In this document: piece by piece, positions 10,497 through 20,489 of the stretch
Layout: each line of letters starts with the position of its first letter
Numbering within the stretch: position 1 is the stretch's first letter
From: Candidatus Palauibacter rhopaloidicola
GTDB taxonomy: Bacteria; Gemmatimonadota; Gemmatimonadetes; Palauibacterales; Palauibacteraceae
Direction: 5' to 3'
Length of the DNA stretch: 64,000 bases
NCBI GenBank assembly: GCA_026914155.1
Contig: JAPPGH010000008.1
Span: 62,001-126,000, forward strand
The notes under the pieces: generated by a model
Databases searched by the model: none
The model's input: the letters and a program-made list of their open reading frames with translations, nothing else
What the model was told of the DNA's origin: nothing
Program-made: the position numbers and the translations under genes

Positions 10497-10901
10497 TCAG
10501 TCGTTCGGAATGTCGACGGTGAGGCTGTCCCAGTGGGACGTCAGCGCGAGGGTGAGGCTCTCGAGCGTGGCGCGGAACTCGGAGAAGTCGAGGTTCTCCA
10601 GTTCCAGCGTGTCGCTCAGGATGACCTCTCCGTCCTCGAGGCCGTAGGCCCCGTGGATGAGGTCCACCGCGTTCAACTCCAGCAGCCTCCGGTAGAGCGC
10701 AAGCTGGTCCTCATCGTCGATCGGAAGGTCGCGGATGTCCGCGCGGCACACGAGGACGGGCGGCTGGTAGTTCACCAGGATCCTCGGCTGCCGCCCCGCG
10801 CTCGCGCCGTCGGGGTGGACGATCCACAGTCCTTCGTCGAGTTCCTGATAGTCCGCTTCGGTGCGGATGAGGAAGCTCTCTATGTCCTCTCTGTTCAGCA
10901 T
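10497..10901 (-). CDS. YbjN-like (CesT-type fold) protein of the Psp module
   Basis: This 134-residue acidic cytoplasmic protein begins MLNREDIESFLIRTEADY, with a beta-rich middle (GLWIVHP, ILVNYQPPVLVCRADI) and a C-terminal helix. The pattern suits the YbjN/type III secretion chaperone-like fold, but I recognise it by overall pattern rather than a strict motif. Its ATG shares one base with the TGA of the PspB-like gene (TGATG), and pspA follows after 29 bp. This placement suggests a partner in envelope-stress sensing, which is inferred. Confidence 0.7.
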   Translation of the reverse strand: MLNREDIESFLIRTEADYQELDEGLWIVHPDGASAGRQPRILVNYQPPVLVCRADIRDLPIDDEDQLALYRRLLELNAVDLIHGAYGLEDGEVILSDTLELENLDFSEFRATLESLTLALTSHWDSLTVDIPND

Positions 10902-11197
10902 CAGTTCGGTCCCCGCAGTCGTGAATCGGGTCGCCCTTCCGGGCGAGACTCATCCGATGGCGCCCCGCCCGCGAGCCCGCCGCCCTCGAGGAGGCGGGTC
11001 ATGAAGCGCTGCTCCTCCGTCAACTGGTCCACCTGGTTCGCCAGCAGCGCGACATGCTCGCGCAGACGCTCGATCTCCTCGTCGTCCCGGCCCGGTTCCA
11101 CGGGCGTGGGCGACGGGCGGGCCGCGAACCACTTCTGGGCCACTTCCCCGAACGTGACGAGCGCCACGATGATGATGATGAAGACGAAGACGCTCAT
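10901..11197 (-). CDS. PspB-like small membrane protein
   Basis: The start at 11197 (MSVFVFIIIIVALVTFGEVAQKW) places a single transmembrane helix at residues 2-18. The frame is open about 50 codons further upstream but that part is Arg/Gly-rich and non-descript. A hinge with Pro and charged residues leads into a coiled coil (EEIERLREHVALLANQVDQL) and a Gly/Ser-rich tail; total 98 residues. Membrane helix plus short cytoplasmic coiled coil is the architecture of PspB, and two genes downstream lies pspA. It heads the eight-gene minus-strand run. The PspB call rests on architecture and context, not close sequence identity. Confidence 0.65.
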   Translation of the reverse strand: MSVFVFIIIIVALVTFGEVAQKWFAARPSPTPVEPGRDDEEIERLREHVALLANQVDQLTEEQRFMTRLLEGGGLAGGAPSDESRPEGRPDSRLRGPN

Positions 11198-11434
11198 CGC
11201 CGTCCTTGCCGCAACCGAATACGCACCCGGGACCGGCCGCCATCGGTGAAACGAATCTACGAGGCGGCCCGCACCGGAGTTTCCCCGCGGACGGCCGCGC
11301 GAACCGCCGGCGGCGGCCCATGATAACGCCGGAACCCCCGCCACGTAACCCGCAGACGAAGGGTCAGCGGGTGGTGCGGGGCGGTTCCGGGGGCGGCGGC
11401 GTGCCGAGGGCGCGAATGCCCGCCGCTCGCATCC

Positions 11435-11698
11435 TCAAGTGGGTTGACCGGCCTCGGGGCCGCCGCCGAAACCGATCGTTGGGCGGCGGCGGTCGATCTC
11501 GTCCAGGCGTGCGTCGACGCGGTCGAAGCGCCGATGGACTGCGCTGAACATGTCGTCGTAGTGGTCGCGGTCGTCGGCCGCGCGTTCGCGCATGGCCAAG
11601 ACGGACTCTCGCACGCCGCTGAGGATCGTCTCGACGGCGTTTCGCAACTCGGCCACGGTCGCGGCCCTGTCTTCCGGTGCGTTTCCGCGGGTCGCCAA
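11435..11698 (-). CDS. Hypothetical short coiled-coil protein
   Basis: The frame encodes an amphipathic helix (ATVAELRNAVETILSGVRES and RRFDRVDARLDEIDRR) of a type common in small bacterial coiled-coil proteins. I prefer a TTG start at 11698, 9 bases after a GGAG, giving 87 residues. The frame is open upstream to an ATG at 11815, giving 126 residues, but that extra part lacks matching composition. No family is recognised. It resembles in style the coiled-coil frame at 42369-42689. Confidence 0.45.
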   Translation of the reverse strand: MATRGNAPEDRAATVAELRNAVETILSGVRESVLAMRERAADDRDHYDDMFSAVHRRFDRVDARLDEIDRRRPTIGFGGGPEAGQPT

Positions 11699-11955
11699 TG
11701 GTGTCTTCTCCCTGTTCCGCCCTGTGAACGTTAGCCGTGTCGGTACGGTCACACAAAGGATCGTGGAAGCGATCAACAGGTCATCAAGAAGATACGCCAT
11801 GACCGCTCGGGTCACGGACTTGCTTGCCTCCCAAAATGGTGGCCGCTACGTTCGCGCCGCTCTTCTTCAGACCTAGCTGTACCAACCATTCCCGTCTGGC
11901 GATGCGGACCGTCCTCAGTCCGGTTTGCCTCCCTGCCAACCACTGGAACGAATCC

Positions 11956-14900
11956 ATGCGATCGAGATTCTCTTCCTCGTTTATTCCGCCTCACACCTTG
12001 CTGGGAGCCATCGCCGGTATAGCAGTACTGACTCTGAATGCGACGCCCGTCTTGGCTGCAGAACACACCGTGCGGGTGCTCGAATCGGCCGGTATGCCTG
12101 CCTTGACATCCGCGGCTGCAGATGTGGAGCCAGAGGCCAACGACCGCATCTCCAGGTTCTCAAACGGAGCCACGTCTTGTACGTCTAACGCGCAGGCACC
12201 GGGCGGATCGCACCATGCCATTTCCAGGCAACGGTATCCGCAAATGTCACTCCGCAGCGCGGATCCGGGAACTACCGGTACAATACCCGATGCGGAGATA
12301 TTCCGGGGCGGCTGGGGCGGCGTAGACCTGCTGGAGTACTTCCTCTGGGCGACAGAATTCAGCATTTCCTCGTCGGACTCGTCGGCGGTAAGCGTGTGCA
12401 TCGTTCAGGACCATTATCTCGGTGAAGATGTGAGCTGGGCCGAGTACTCCGGGGTGGGTATCGGGAGCGCGGAAATAACGATCACGGGTACGGGTGTTGG
12501 GACTCCGCCCGATACTCTGAGCTTCACGGTGACGGTAGTGAACCGCGCCCCGGCATCGGTGGGAGACATCGAGAACCAGTCGCTGCCCGGAGGTGGCAGT
12601 GGCAGCGTGGATGTGTCGTCCAACTTCACGGATGCAGATGACGATCCCCTGACGTATACGGTGGCGTCATCGAATTCCGGCATGGTGACGGCCAGCACAT
12701 CGGGAAATGAGGTTCGCTTCAGGGGCAGGTCGCGCGGCAGCCCAAGGCTGACGGTGACGGCGAGCGATGGGTACGGCGGGACGGCCACGCAGCGCTTCAC
12801 GGTGACGGTGGGAAACAGTGCGCCTCAGGCTTCCGGAAGCGTCACGAATCAATCGGTCGAGGTGGGAGCCAGCGTGAGCGTGGACCTGTCGAACCACTTC
12901 ACGGACGTGGATTCGGACGCGCTGACGTATACCGCATCGTGGTCGGACTCATCGGCGTTTACGGCGAGTTTGACGGCTAGCGTGATCGAGTTCACGGGTC
13001 AGCAGCGAGGCCGTGCGACCGTGACGGTGAAGGCGAACGATGGTCACGGCGGGACGGCGGAGCAGACATTCAAGGTGACCGTTCCCAACCGACCGCCCAA
13101 GGGCGTCGGCAGCATCGACAACCAGTCGGTGACCGTTGGCGGCAATGGAAACGTGAACGTGGCTCCCTACTTCACGGATGCGGACGGAGATGCGTTGGCC
13201 TATTCGGTAGCCTGGTCAGATTCGTCTGCGTTGACGGTGAGCGTGACGGGCAGCGTGGTGGCATTCGAGGGCGATGCGCGCGGCAACGTTACAGTGACCG
13301 TCACGGCCTCCGACGGACACGGTGGAACCGTCGAACAGGCGTTCACGGTGACGGTGCCAAACCAGGTGCCGACACCCGTGGGGACCATCGCGGATCAGTC
13401 GGTGACCGCGGGCGGAAGCGGCAGCGTAGACGTATCGGGACACTTCGCGGACGCAGACTCCGACGCGCTGAGCTACGCGGTCGAGTGGACGGACTCCACG
13501 GCGGTCACCGTAAGCGTGGACGGGAATGCGGTGGAGTTCGAGGGCGATGCCCGCGGTAGCACCACCGTGACCGTTACGGCCTCCGACGGACACGGCGGGA
13601 CGGCTGAACAGTCGTTCATGGTGACCGTGGCAAACCAGGAGCCGACCGCCGTAGGTAGCATCGCGGCCCAGTCGGTGGCGGTTGGTGGCAGCGGCAGCGT
13701 GGACGTGTCGGGACACTTCACCGATGCGGACTCCGATCCGTTGAGTTACACGGTCGAGTGGACGGATTCCACGGTGGTCACCGTGACCGTCAACGGGAGC
13801 GCGGTCGAGTTCAGCGGCGACGCCCGCGGCAGCGCCACCGTGACCGTGACGGCCTCCGACGGTCACGGCGGGACGGCCGAACAGGCGTTCACCGTGACGG
13901 TTCCCAATCAAACTCCCGGACTCGTCGGCAGCATCGCGGACCAGTCCGTGACCGTCGGAGGGAGCGGCAGTGTGAACGTGGCCGCCTACTTCTCCGATGC
14001 CGACGGGGATGCCCTGACGTACGCGGTAGTCTGGTCGGATTCGTCCGTCATAACGGCCAGCGTAACCGGAAGCGTCGTGGAGTTCACGGGCGACGCGCTC
14101 GGCAGTGCCGACGTGACGGTGACGGCCTCGGACGGCCATGAAGGCAGTGCGGATCAGGCGTTTGCGGTGACGGTGGTGTCCTCCAACCGGGCTCCGGCGT
14201 TTAGTCCGACCACCCTCCAAAGGACGGTGGCGGAGAACTCGGCCGCGGGGACGAACGTGGGGGCGCCCGTGACGGCGAGCGATGCGGACGACGACGCACT
14301 GGCCTACAGCTTCGCGACCGGCGGCGAGGAGTCATCGTTCGAGATCAACGGGACGACGGGGCAGATCACGGTCGGGACTTCGGCGGATCTGGATTATGAG
14401 AGCGGAAACACGTCGTTCACGGTGCAGGTGGTGGCGAGCGATGGGACGTTGGCCGACACGGCGACAGTAACCATCGGCGTGACGAACGCGGACGACCCCG
14501 GGGCTGTGACGCTGGACGCGAGCTTGGCTCGGGTGGGTGTCCAGTTGACCGCAACGCTCACGGACCAGGATGGCTCCCAGGAAGCGGGCAAGACCCGCAA
14601 GTGGCAGCGCTCGGCGGACGGCAGCACGGGCTGGGCGGACATCTCGGGCGCAACCACGCGATTCTACACGCCGGTGGCGGACGATGAGGGGAAGTGGCTG
14701 AAGGCCGTGTTCACGTACACGGACGGCCACGGACCGAACAAGAGTGCGGAGAGTGCGGCGCTCCGCGTGACGGGGCCAAACGTGGCACCGGTGTTTCCGG
14801 CCGCACTGTCGCGAACGGTACCGGAGAACTCGGCGGCCGGGACGGACGTGGGGGCACCGGTGACGGCGACCGACGGCAACGACGACACTCTGACCTACAG

Positions 14901-17900
14901 CTTCGTGGTAGACGGCGACTCGTCGTCTTTCGAGATCGACGGGACGACAGGGCAGATCACGGTGGGCAGTTCGGCAGATCTCGACTACGAGAGCGGAACC
15001 ACATCGCTGACGGTTCAGGCGGTGGTGAGCGATCGCACGCTGGCCGACACAGCGACGGTGACGATCAATGTAACCGACGCGGACGACCCGGGGGTCGTGA
15101 CGCTGGACGCGAGCGTCGCGCGCGTAGGTGTACGTCTGTCGGCGGCGCTCTCCGATCAGGACGGTTCCCAGAACGCGGGCAAGACGCGCAAGTGGCAGCG
15201 ATCAGCCAACGGCAGCACGGGCTGGACGGACATCTCGGGCGCCACCACGCGGTTCTACACGCCGGTGGCGAGCGATGAGGGGATGTGGCTGAAGGCCGTG
15301 TTCACGTACACGGATGGCCACGGGCCGAACAAGCAAGCGGAGAGTTCGGCGGTGCGGGTGACGGGAGCAAACGTGGCGCCGGCGTTCAGCTCGGACGCGC
15401 TCACGCGGTCGGTGCCGGAGAACGCGGTGGCGGAGACGGAAGTGGGTGCCGCGGTGACGGCGACCGATGGCAACGGAGACGTCCTGGCGTACAGCTTCGC
15501 GGCGGGTGGCGACGCGGCGTCCTTCGAGATCGACGAATCGACGGGGCAGATCACGGTCGGGAGCGGAACGGCGCTGGACTACGAGAGCGGGAACACGTCG
15601 CTCACGGTGCAGGCGGTGGCCAGTGACGGCACGCTGGCCGACACGGCGACGGTGACGATTTCCGTGACGAACGAGGATGAACCGGGTGCCGTGACGCTGG
15701 ACGCATCGGTGGCCCGGGTCGGAACGGCGATCACGGCGACTCTCGCCGACGAGGACGTACCGGACGCGCAAGCCACGACGATCGCCTGGCAGAGTTCGGC
15801 CGACGGGGGTACGACCTGGGCGGATATCGCGAGCGCGACGTCGACGTCCTACACGCCGGTTTCAAGCGACGAGGGGACACGGCTGCGGGCGGCGTTTAGC
15901 TACACCGATGGCCATGGGGCGGGCAAGCTCGCGGAAAGCGACGCGGTAAACGTGACCGGGCCGAACGTGGCGCCGGTGTACAGCCCGGCGGCGGTGGAGC
16001 GGGCGGTGGCCGAGAACTCGGCGGCAGGGACCGACGTCGGAGCACCGGTGACGGCAAGCGACGCCAACAACGACGCGCTGGCTTACAGTGTCGCGGCGGG
16101 CGGTGACGCGTCGTCGTTCGAGATCCACGGGACGACGGGGCAGATCACGGTCGGGCGTGGCGTGACGCTGGACTACGAGAGCGGGAGCACGTCGTTCACG
16201 GTGCAGGTGGTGGCGAGCGACGGCACGCTGGCGGACACGGCGACCGTTACGATCTCCGTGACGGATGCGGACGACCCGGGCGTCGTGACGCTGGACGCCG
16301 CAGTGGCGCGGGTCGGCTCGCAACTGACCGCAGTGCTGACGGATCAGGACGGTTCGCGGAACGCAGGCAAGAAGCGGAAGTGGCAGCGGTCGGCCTCCGG
16401 CGGGGTGCCGTGGACGAACATCTCGGGCGCCAACTCGCGTTTCTACACGCCGGTCGCGGCAGACGAGGGTATGTGGCTGCGTGCCGTTTTCACGTATGCC
16501 GACGGGCACGGACCGAACAAGCGCGCGGTGAGCCCTACGGTACCGGCGGTGGGCGCGACGACGCCGGTGGTGTCCTTCGGTGCCGAGGAGTACTCGGTGA
16601 CGGCGGGAGGTTCGGTCGATGTGGCCGTCGGGCTGTCGCCGGCCGCCACAGCAGCGCTCTCGATCCCGGTTGCGGTCGGCGGAAGCGCGGCGGCCGCGAC
16701 CCGAACCGTGACGTTCGAGGTGGGCGACACCGATCAGACGCTGTCGGTGAGTGCTGTCGGCCTCGCGGCAGGCGATACGGTGACGCTCTCGTTCGGCACG
16801 CTGCCGTCCGGTGTCGTGGCGGTTGCGCCCTCGGATGCGTTTGTGGTCGTAAGCGAGATCGGGGCCGACATGTCGGACAAGTCCCGGCGGGCAGCGCTCT
16901 CGGTCGAGTACGCCGAGCTCTCCTACACGGCGTCGGCCGGCGGGCCGGGCGCCGGGGTGACCGTACGGATGTCGCCTGCGGCGGACCGCGAAGTCATCGT
17001 GCCCGTCACGGTCGCGGGTACCAGTGCCGGCACGGCCGACCTCGGCGTTCCGGCCACTCTTCGGTTCGCGCCGGGCGACTCCATGCAAGCGTTCACCGTC
17101 GAGGCGCCCGCCGAAGTGCGCGTCGGGCAGTACACACTCGGCTTCGGCGAGCTACCGGAGGCGGTGAAGGCAGGCGCCATCGCCGCCAGCGTGATCGATA
17201 TCGTCGACGGGGCCGCGGACGCGGCGCGGTTGGACGAGTCGCTGCAGGTCGGCCTCGCGGTCCTCGGCCGTTCGGTGGCCGAGGAGGCACGCCGGTCGAT
17301 CAGCGGCCGGATGGAGGCCGCCATGCGTGGTGGATCGGTGCGCAGATCCGCCACGGGATCGGCCGGGGCGTGGGCGACCCGCGCGCTCACGTCTCTGGCG
17401 GGGCCGCAGCCGGACGCTGGTGCGGCGGCTGGTCGGCACGCGCGTCCGACCGGAAAGGAAGCTGTCGAGCGACTGCTGCCGCAGCTCTCGCTTTCCGCGG
17501 ACATGGGCTTGGCGCAGGATGGAACCAGCTCTCGGTTCAGCGTTTGGGGAGAGGGCTCTGCGCAGGGGTTCCGGGGCGAACCCGGCCGCCTCTCCTATGA
17601 AGGCGGTATGCGGGCGCTCACCGTAGGTGCCGACGCACAGGTGGGTTCCGCGGCCCGCCTGGGCGTGTCCGTGATGCGCACGGGTGGGGAGTTCGACTAT
17701 ACGACCGGGTCGCTCGAGGGGACCCTGGACCACGGGATGACCACGGTGCATCCATACCTGTTCTTCCAGCCCTCGGCCGGGCTCGGACTGTGGGCCATGG
17801 CCGGCTACGGGACGGGGCAGTTGGAGTCGACCGCCGGGGCGCCCGCGCTGGATGCCACGCTCAACATGATCTCCGGCGGCGCCAGACTGCCGCTCGTACG

Positions 17901-18576
17901 GAACGGCGGGTTCGGGCTCGGCCTCACCGGCGACGTGTTCGGAGTGCGCATGTCCGCGGGCAACGGCGGGGCGGAGGGCGCGGCAACCCGAGGCCGCGCG
18001 CTGCTGGAGGCCACGTACGCGGCGAGCGGGCTCCGGCTTGGCGTGGAGGCGGGCGGACGCTACGACGGTGGCGACGCCGACACCGGCGCCGGAGTAGAGA
18101 CAGGCGCGTCGGTGGGCTATGCCGGTAGCGCGGTCGATCTGGCGATGAATGGCCGGATGGCGTTCGGGTCATCCGGCCACAGGGAGTGGGGCGTCGCGCT
18201 CAGACTGGCCTGGGACCCGGGCGCCAAGGGCCGGGGATTCCGGCTTGCGGTGAGCCCGGCCAGCGGGCAGGACCGGAGCGGCATGCGTGGGCTTCTGGAA
18301 GGAAACTACGCGACGCCTGGGCACGGCGGTGGAAGCCTGGATCCGGCACAACGCTTCGACGCCGAGGCTGGCTATGGGTTCGCTGCGTTTGGCGGCGGAT
18401 CGCTCGATACGTACAGCCGGCTCTCAACGCATCGCGGCGGACGAACCTTGACTTTGGGCACCGGCTACGACCTCGCACGCGCGCTGAGGTTCAGCTTCGA
18501 GGCCGTAAGTGCTCAGACCGGAGGCCGCGCACCCACCAGGCAGGGCATCAGGGCCAGCGTCAACCTCCGGTTTTGA
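11956..18576 (+). CDS. Giant secreted Ig/cadherin-repeat protein with C-terminal outer-membrane beta-barrel
   Basis: The start at 11956 (MRSRFSSSFIPPHTLLG) gives a clear Sec signal peptide ending about residue 35 (PVLAA); the frame is open upstream but lacks such a signal. The protein has 2206 residues. About seven Ig-like repeats lie at about 190-740 (VGSIxxQSVxVGGSGSVDVS, then FTDADxDxLTY). Four alternating cadherin-like and Ig-like pairs follow at about 745-1530, with Ca-type DxD/DADDP motifs, then two Calx-beta-like segments to about 1750. The last 360 residues have alternating aromatic/Gly strands and end in Phe (RASVNLRF), as in autotransporter or other outer-membrane barrels. It is probably a surface adhesin whose barrel anchors or exports the repeats, which is inferred. 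Its TGA overlaps the ATG in front of the integrase (TGATG). Confidence 0.88.
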   Translation: MRSRFSSSFIPPHTLLGAIAGIAVLTLNATPVLAAEHTVRVLESAGMPALTSAAADVEPEANDRISRFSNGATSCTSNAQAPGGSHHAISRQRYPQMSLRSADPGTTGTIPDAEIFRGGWGGVDLLEYFLWATEFSISSSDSSAVSVCIVQDHYLGEDVSWAEYSGVGIGSAEITITGTGVGTPPDTLSFTVTVVNRAPASVGDIENQSLPGGGSGSVDVSSNFTDADDDPLTYTVASSNSGMVTASTSGNEVRFRGRSRGSPRLTVTASDGYGGTATQRFTVTVGNSAPQASGSVTNQSVEVGASVSVDLSNHFTDVDSDALTYTASWSDSSAFTASLTASVIEFTGQQRGRATVTVKANDGHGGTAEQTFKVTVPNRPPKGVGSIDNQSVTVGGNGNVNVAPYFTDADGDALAYSVAWSDSSALTVSVTGSVVAFEGDARGNVTVTVTASDGHGGTVEQAFTVTVPNQVPTPVGTIADQSVTAGGSGSVDVSGHFADADSDALSYAVEWTDSTAVTVSVDGNAVEFEGDARGSTTVTVTASDGHGGTAEQSFMVTVANQEPTAVGSIAAQSVAVGGSGSVDVSGHFTDADSDPLSYTVEWTDSTVVTVTVNGSAVEFSGDARGSATVTVTASDGHGGTAEQAFTVTVPNQTPGLVGSIADQSVTVGGSGSVNVAAYFSDADGDALTYAVVWSDSSVITASVTGSVVEFTGDALGSADVTVTASDGHEGSADQAFAVTVVSSNRAPAFSPTTLQRTVAENSAAGTNVGAPVTASDADDDALAYSFATGGEESSFEINGTTGQITVGTSADLDYESGNTSFTVQVVASDGTLADTATVTIGVTNADDPGAVTLDASLARVGVQLTATLTDQDGSQEAGKTRKWQRSADGSTGWADISGATTRFYTPVADDEGKWLKAVFTYTDGHGPNKSAESAALRVTGPNVAPVFPAALSRTVPENSAAGTDVGAPVTATDGNDDTLTYSFVVDGDSSSFEIDGTTGQITVGSSADLDYESGTTSLTVQAVVSDRTLADTATVTINVTDADDPGVVTLDASVARVGVRLSAALSDQDGSQNAGKTRKWQRSANGSTGWTDISGATTRFYTPVASDEGMWLKAVFTYTDGHGPNKQAESSAVRVTGANVAPAFSSDALTRSVPENAVAETEVGAAVTATDGNGDVLAYSFAAGGDAASFEIDESTGQITVGSGTALDYESGNTSLTVQAVASDGTLADTATVTISVTNEDEPGAVTLDASVARVGTAITATLADEDVPDAQATTIAWQSSADGGTTWADIASATSTSYTPVSSDEGTRLRAAFSYTDGHGAGKLAESDAVNVTGPNVAPVYSPAAVERAVAENSAAGTDVGAPVTASDANNDALAYSVAAGGDASSFEIHGTTGQITVGRGVTLDYESGSTSFTVQVVASDGTLADTATVTISVTDADDPGVVTLDAAVARVGSQLTAVLTDQDGSRNAGKKRKWQRSASGGVPWTNISGANSRFYTPVAADEGMWLRAVFTYADGHGPNKRAVSPTVPAVGATTPVVSFGAEEYSVTAGGSVDVAVGLSPAATAALSIPVAVGGSAAAATRTVTFEVGDTDQTLSVSAVGLAAGDTVTLSFGTLPSGVVAVAPSDAFVVVSEIGADMSDKSRRAALSVEYAELSYTASAGGPGAGVTVRMSPAADREVIVPVTVAGTSAGTADLGVPATLRFAPGDSMQAFTVEAPAEVRVGQYTLGFGELPEAVKAGAIAASVIDIVDGAADAARLDESLQVGLAVLGRSVAEEARRSISGRMEAAMRGGSVRRSATGSAGAWATRALTSLAGPQPDAGAAAGRHARPTGKEAVERLLPQLSLSADMGLAQDGTSSRFSVWGEGSAQGFRGEPGRLSYEGGMRALTVGADAQVGSAARLGVSVMRTGGEFDYTTGSLEGTLDHGMTTVHPYLFFQPSAGLGLWAMAGYGTGQLESTAGAPALDATLNMISGGARLPLVRNGGFGLGLTGDVFGVRMSAGNGGAEGAATRGRALLEATYAASGLRLGVEAGGRYDGGDADTGAGVETGASVGYAGSAVDLAMNGRMAFGSSGHREWGVALRLAWDPGAKGRGFRLAVSPASGQDRSGMRGLLEGNYATPGHGGGSLDPAQRFDAEAGYGFAAFGGGSLDTYSRLSTHRGGRTLTLGTGYDLARALRFSFEAVSAQTGGRAPTRQGIRASVNLRF

Positions 18577-18596
18577 TGCGTCGCTATTATGGGGCG

Positions 18597-19811
18597 ATGA
18601 AAAACGAGACATTCTCCGCCGTTTCGCGCCGGAACGGGAAGCCGAAGGGGCGGCATCCGGACAAGGCGCTCTCGGCGGCGTTCGTGCGCGCGGCGCCGCC
18701 GGGGCGGTACTGCGACGGCAACACGCTGTACCTCTTCGTCCAGCGCACCGGGGCCCGGAGCTGGGTCCAGCGCCTCGTCATCCGCGGGCGGCGGCGCGAC
18801 CTCGGACTCGGAAGCGTCGCGCTGGTCTCTCTGGCCGAGGCCCGGGAGAAGGCGCGCAGGAACCGCAAGCTGGCCCGCGATGGGGGCGACCCGCTCGCCG
18901 AGCGGCGGCGCTCCCGGGACGTACCCAGCTTCGCCGAAGCGGCCGCGCGCGTCCTGGCGCAGAAGCAGGCCGGCTGGCGCAGCGAGAAACACCGGAGGGA
19001 CTGGATGTCGAGCCTCCACCGCTACGTCTTCCCGCGTATCGGGCACGTGGCGGTCTCGGAGGTGACGAGCGCCGACGTGCTCGAGATCCTCTCCCCGATC
19101 TGGTACACGAAGGCGCCCACCGCCCGGGTCGTGCTGCAGCGCATCCGCTCGGTGCTGGAATGGGCGATGGCGATGGAGTTCCGCAGCGGCAACCCCTGCG
19201 ACCGGCTCCGCCCGGTGCTCGGCCCCCAAAACCGGGTGATACGCCACATGCGGGCCCTGCCGCACCGGGAGGTCTCGGCGGCGATCGAGGCGGTGCGAGG
19301 ATCGAGACGGCCGTCCGCCGGCCCCCTCGCGTTCGAGTTCCTCGTGCTGACGGCCGCGCGGTGGGGCGAGGTGCGGTGGGCCGAGTGGGAGGAGATCGAC
19401 GACGGCCGGGGCGTGTGGACGGTGCCCGCGAGCCGCATGAAGGCGAAGCGGGAGCATCGCGTGCCGCTCGGCCGCCGCGCCCTGGAGATCCTCGACCGGG
19501 CGCGAAGGCTCGACGGCCACAGTCCGTTCGTGTTCACCCGCGGCAGCGCGAAGCCCCTGTCGGAGAAAACGCTCCGCCGGCTCCTGAGGAAAAGGGAGAT
19601 CGCGGCCGTGCCGCACGGCTTCCGGTCGAGCTTCCGGGACTGGGCGGCCGAAGAGACGGATCATCCTCGCGAGGTCGTCGAGGCGGCCCTCGCGCACGTC
19701 GTGCAGAACAAGGTCGAGGCCGCCTACCGGCGCACGGACCTGTTCGAGCGCCGGCGCACCCTCATGAACGACTGGGCCGCCTACCTGGCCCGCGAGTCGG
19801 AACCGGAATGA
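18597..19811 (+). CDS. P4-type tyrosine recombinase / integrase
   Basis: This 404-residue integrase has an N-terminal DUF4102-like arm (PPGRYCDGNTLYLFV), a SAM-like core-binding domain at about 110-200, and a catalytic domain. The catalytic set is complete: R255 in LTAARWGEV, K282 or K284, H340-x-x-R343 in PHGFRSSFRDW, H367 and Tyr377 in AAYRRTDLF. Length is normal for P4-like integrases, which act on attachment sites of genomic islands. An alternative ATG at 18576 overlaps the adhesin stop. I prefer 18597 because a GGGG lies just before it. No tRNA, attachment repeat, excisionase or phage gene is seen. Immediately downstream begins a headless copy of a surface-protein gene, so the recombinase marks a rearrangement boundary. 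Confidence 0.93.
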   Translation: MKNETFSAVSRRNGKPKGRHPDKALSAAFVRAAPPGRYCDGNTLYLFVQRTGARSWVQRLVIRGRRRDLGLGSVALVSLAEAREKARRNRKLARDGGDPLAERRRSRDVPSFAEAAARVLAQKQAGWRSEKHRRDWMSSLHRYVFPRIGHVAVSEVTSADVLEILSPIWYTKAPTARVVLQRIRSVLEWAMAMEFRSGNPCDRLRPVLGPQNRVIRHMRALPHREVSAAIEAVRGSRRPSAGPLAFEFLVLTAARWGEVRWAEWEEIDDGRGVWTVPASRMKAKREHRVPLGRRALEILDRARRLDGHSPFVFTRGSAKPLSEKTLRRLLRKREIAAVPHGFRSSFRDWAAEETDHPREVVEAALAHVVQNKVEAAYRRTDLFERRRTLMNDWAAYLARESEPE

Positions 19812-20436
19812 GGAATCGAATGAGGGAACAGATGGAGAGCTGCAATCAATAAGAGGTTCATAATCAGCAAGTTATGGTGATTCTGCCGTTGTCACGATAA
19901 CGGCAGCCGACCCGGATGGCGCGAGCGCGACGCAGACCGTCAGCCTGACGGTCGGCGACGGCAACAGCGCGAACACGCCGCCGGTAGCCGTGAACACGAT
20001 TCCGGACCACACGGTCGGGGTCGGCGGCTCGGTGAGCGTCGACGTGGCGGGCTACTTCAGCGACGCGGACGGCGACGAACTCAGCTACGTGGCTTCGAGT
20101 TCGAACGCCGACGTGGCCACGGCCAGCATGGACGGCTCGACGGTGACGATCGAGGGTGTCGGCAGAGGCTCGGCCGTCATCACGGTCACCGCGAGCGACG
20201 GATCTGCGTCGGTCTCGCAGGGCTTCAACGTGACGGTCGAATCGGCGGTCACGAACCAGGCGCCCGTAGCGGTCGGCACGATTCCGGGCTCGAGGCTCCA
20301 GATCGGCGGCACGTCGCGGATCGACGTCGCGGGCTACTTCAGCGACGCGGACGGCGACGAGTTGACCTACACGGGAGCCAGCTCGAACGAGGCCGTGGCG
20401 ACGATATCGATGGAGGGCTCGACGGCGACGATCGAC

Positions 20437-20489
20437 GCGATCGCGGCCGGCGACGCCGTCATCACGATCACCGCGAGCGACGGATCCGC
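20437..20489 (+). repeat. 53-bp perfect inverted copy of 37719-37771
   Basis: Partner of the repeat at 37719-37771, lying inside an Ig-like domain of the truncated surface gene, about 17.3 kb away and inverted. A further 17-bp exact inverted match pairs 19885-19901 with 38307-38323, right at the truncation boundary. Confidence 0.8.
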
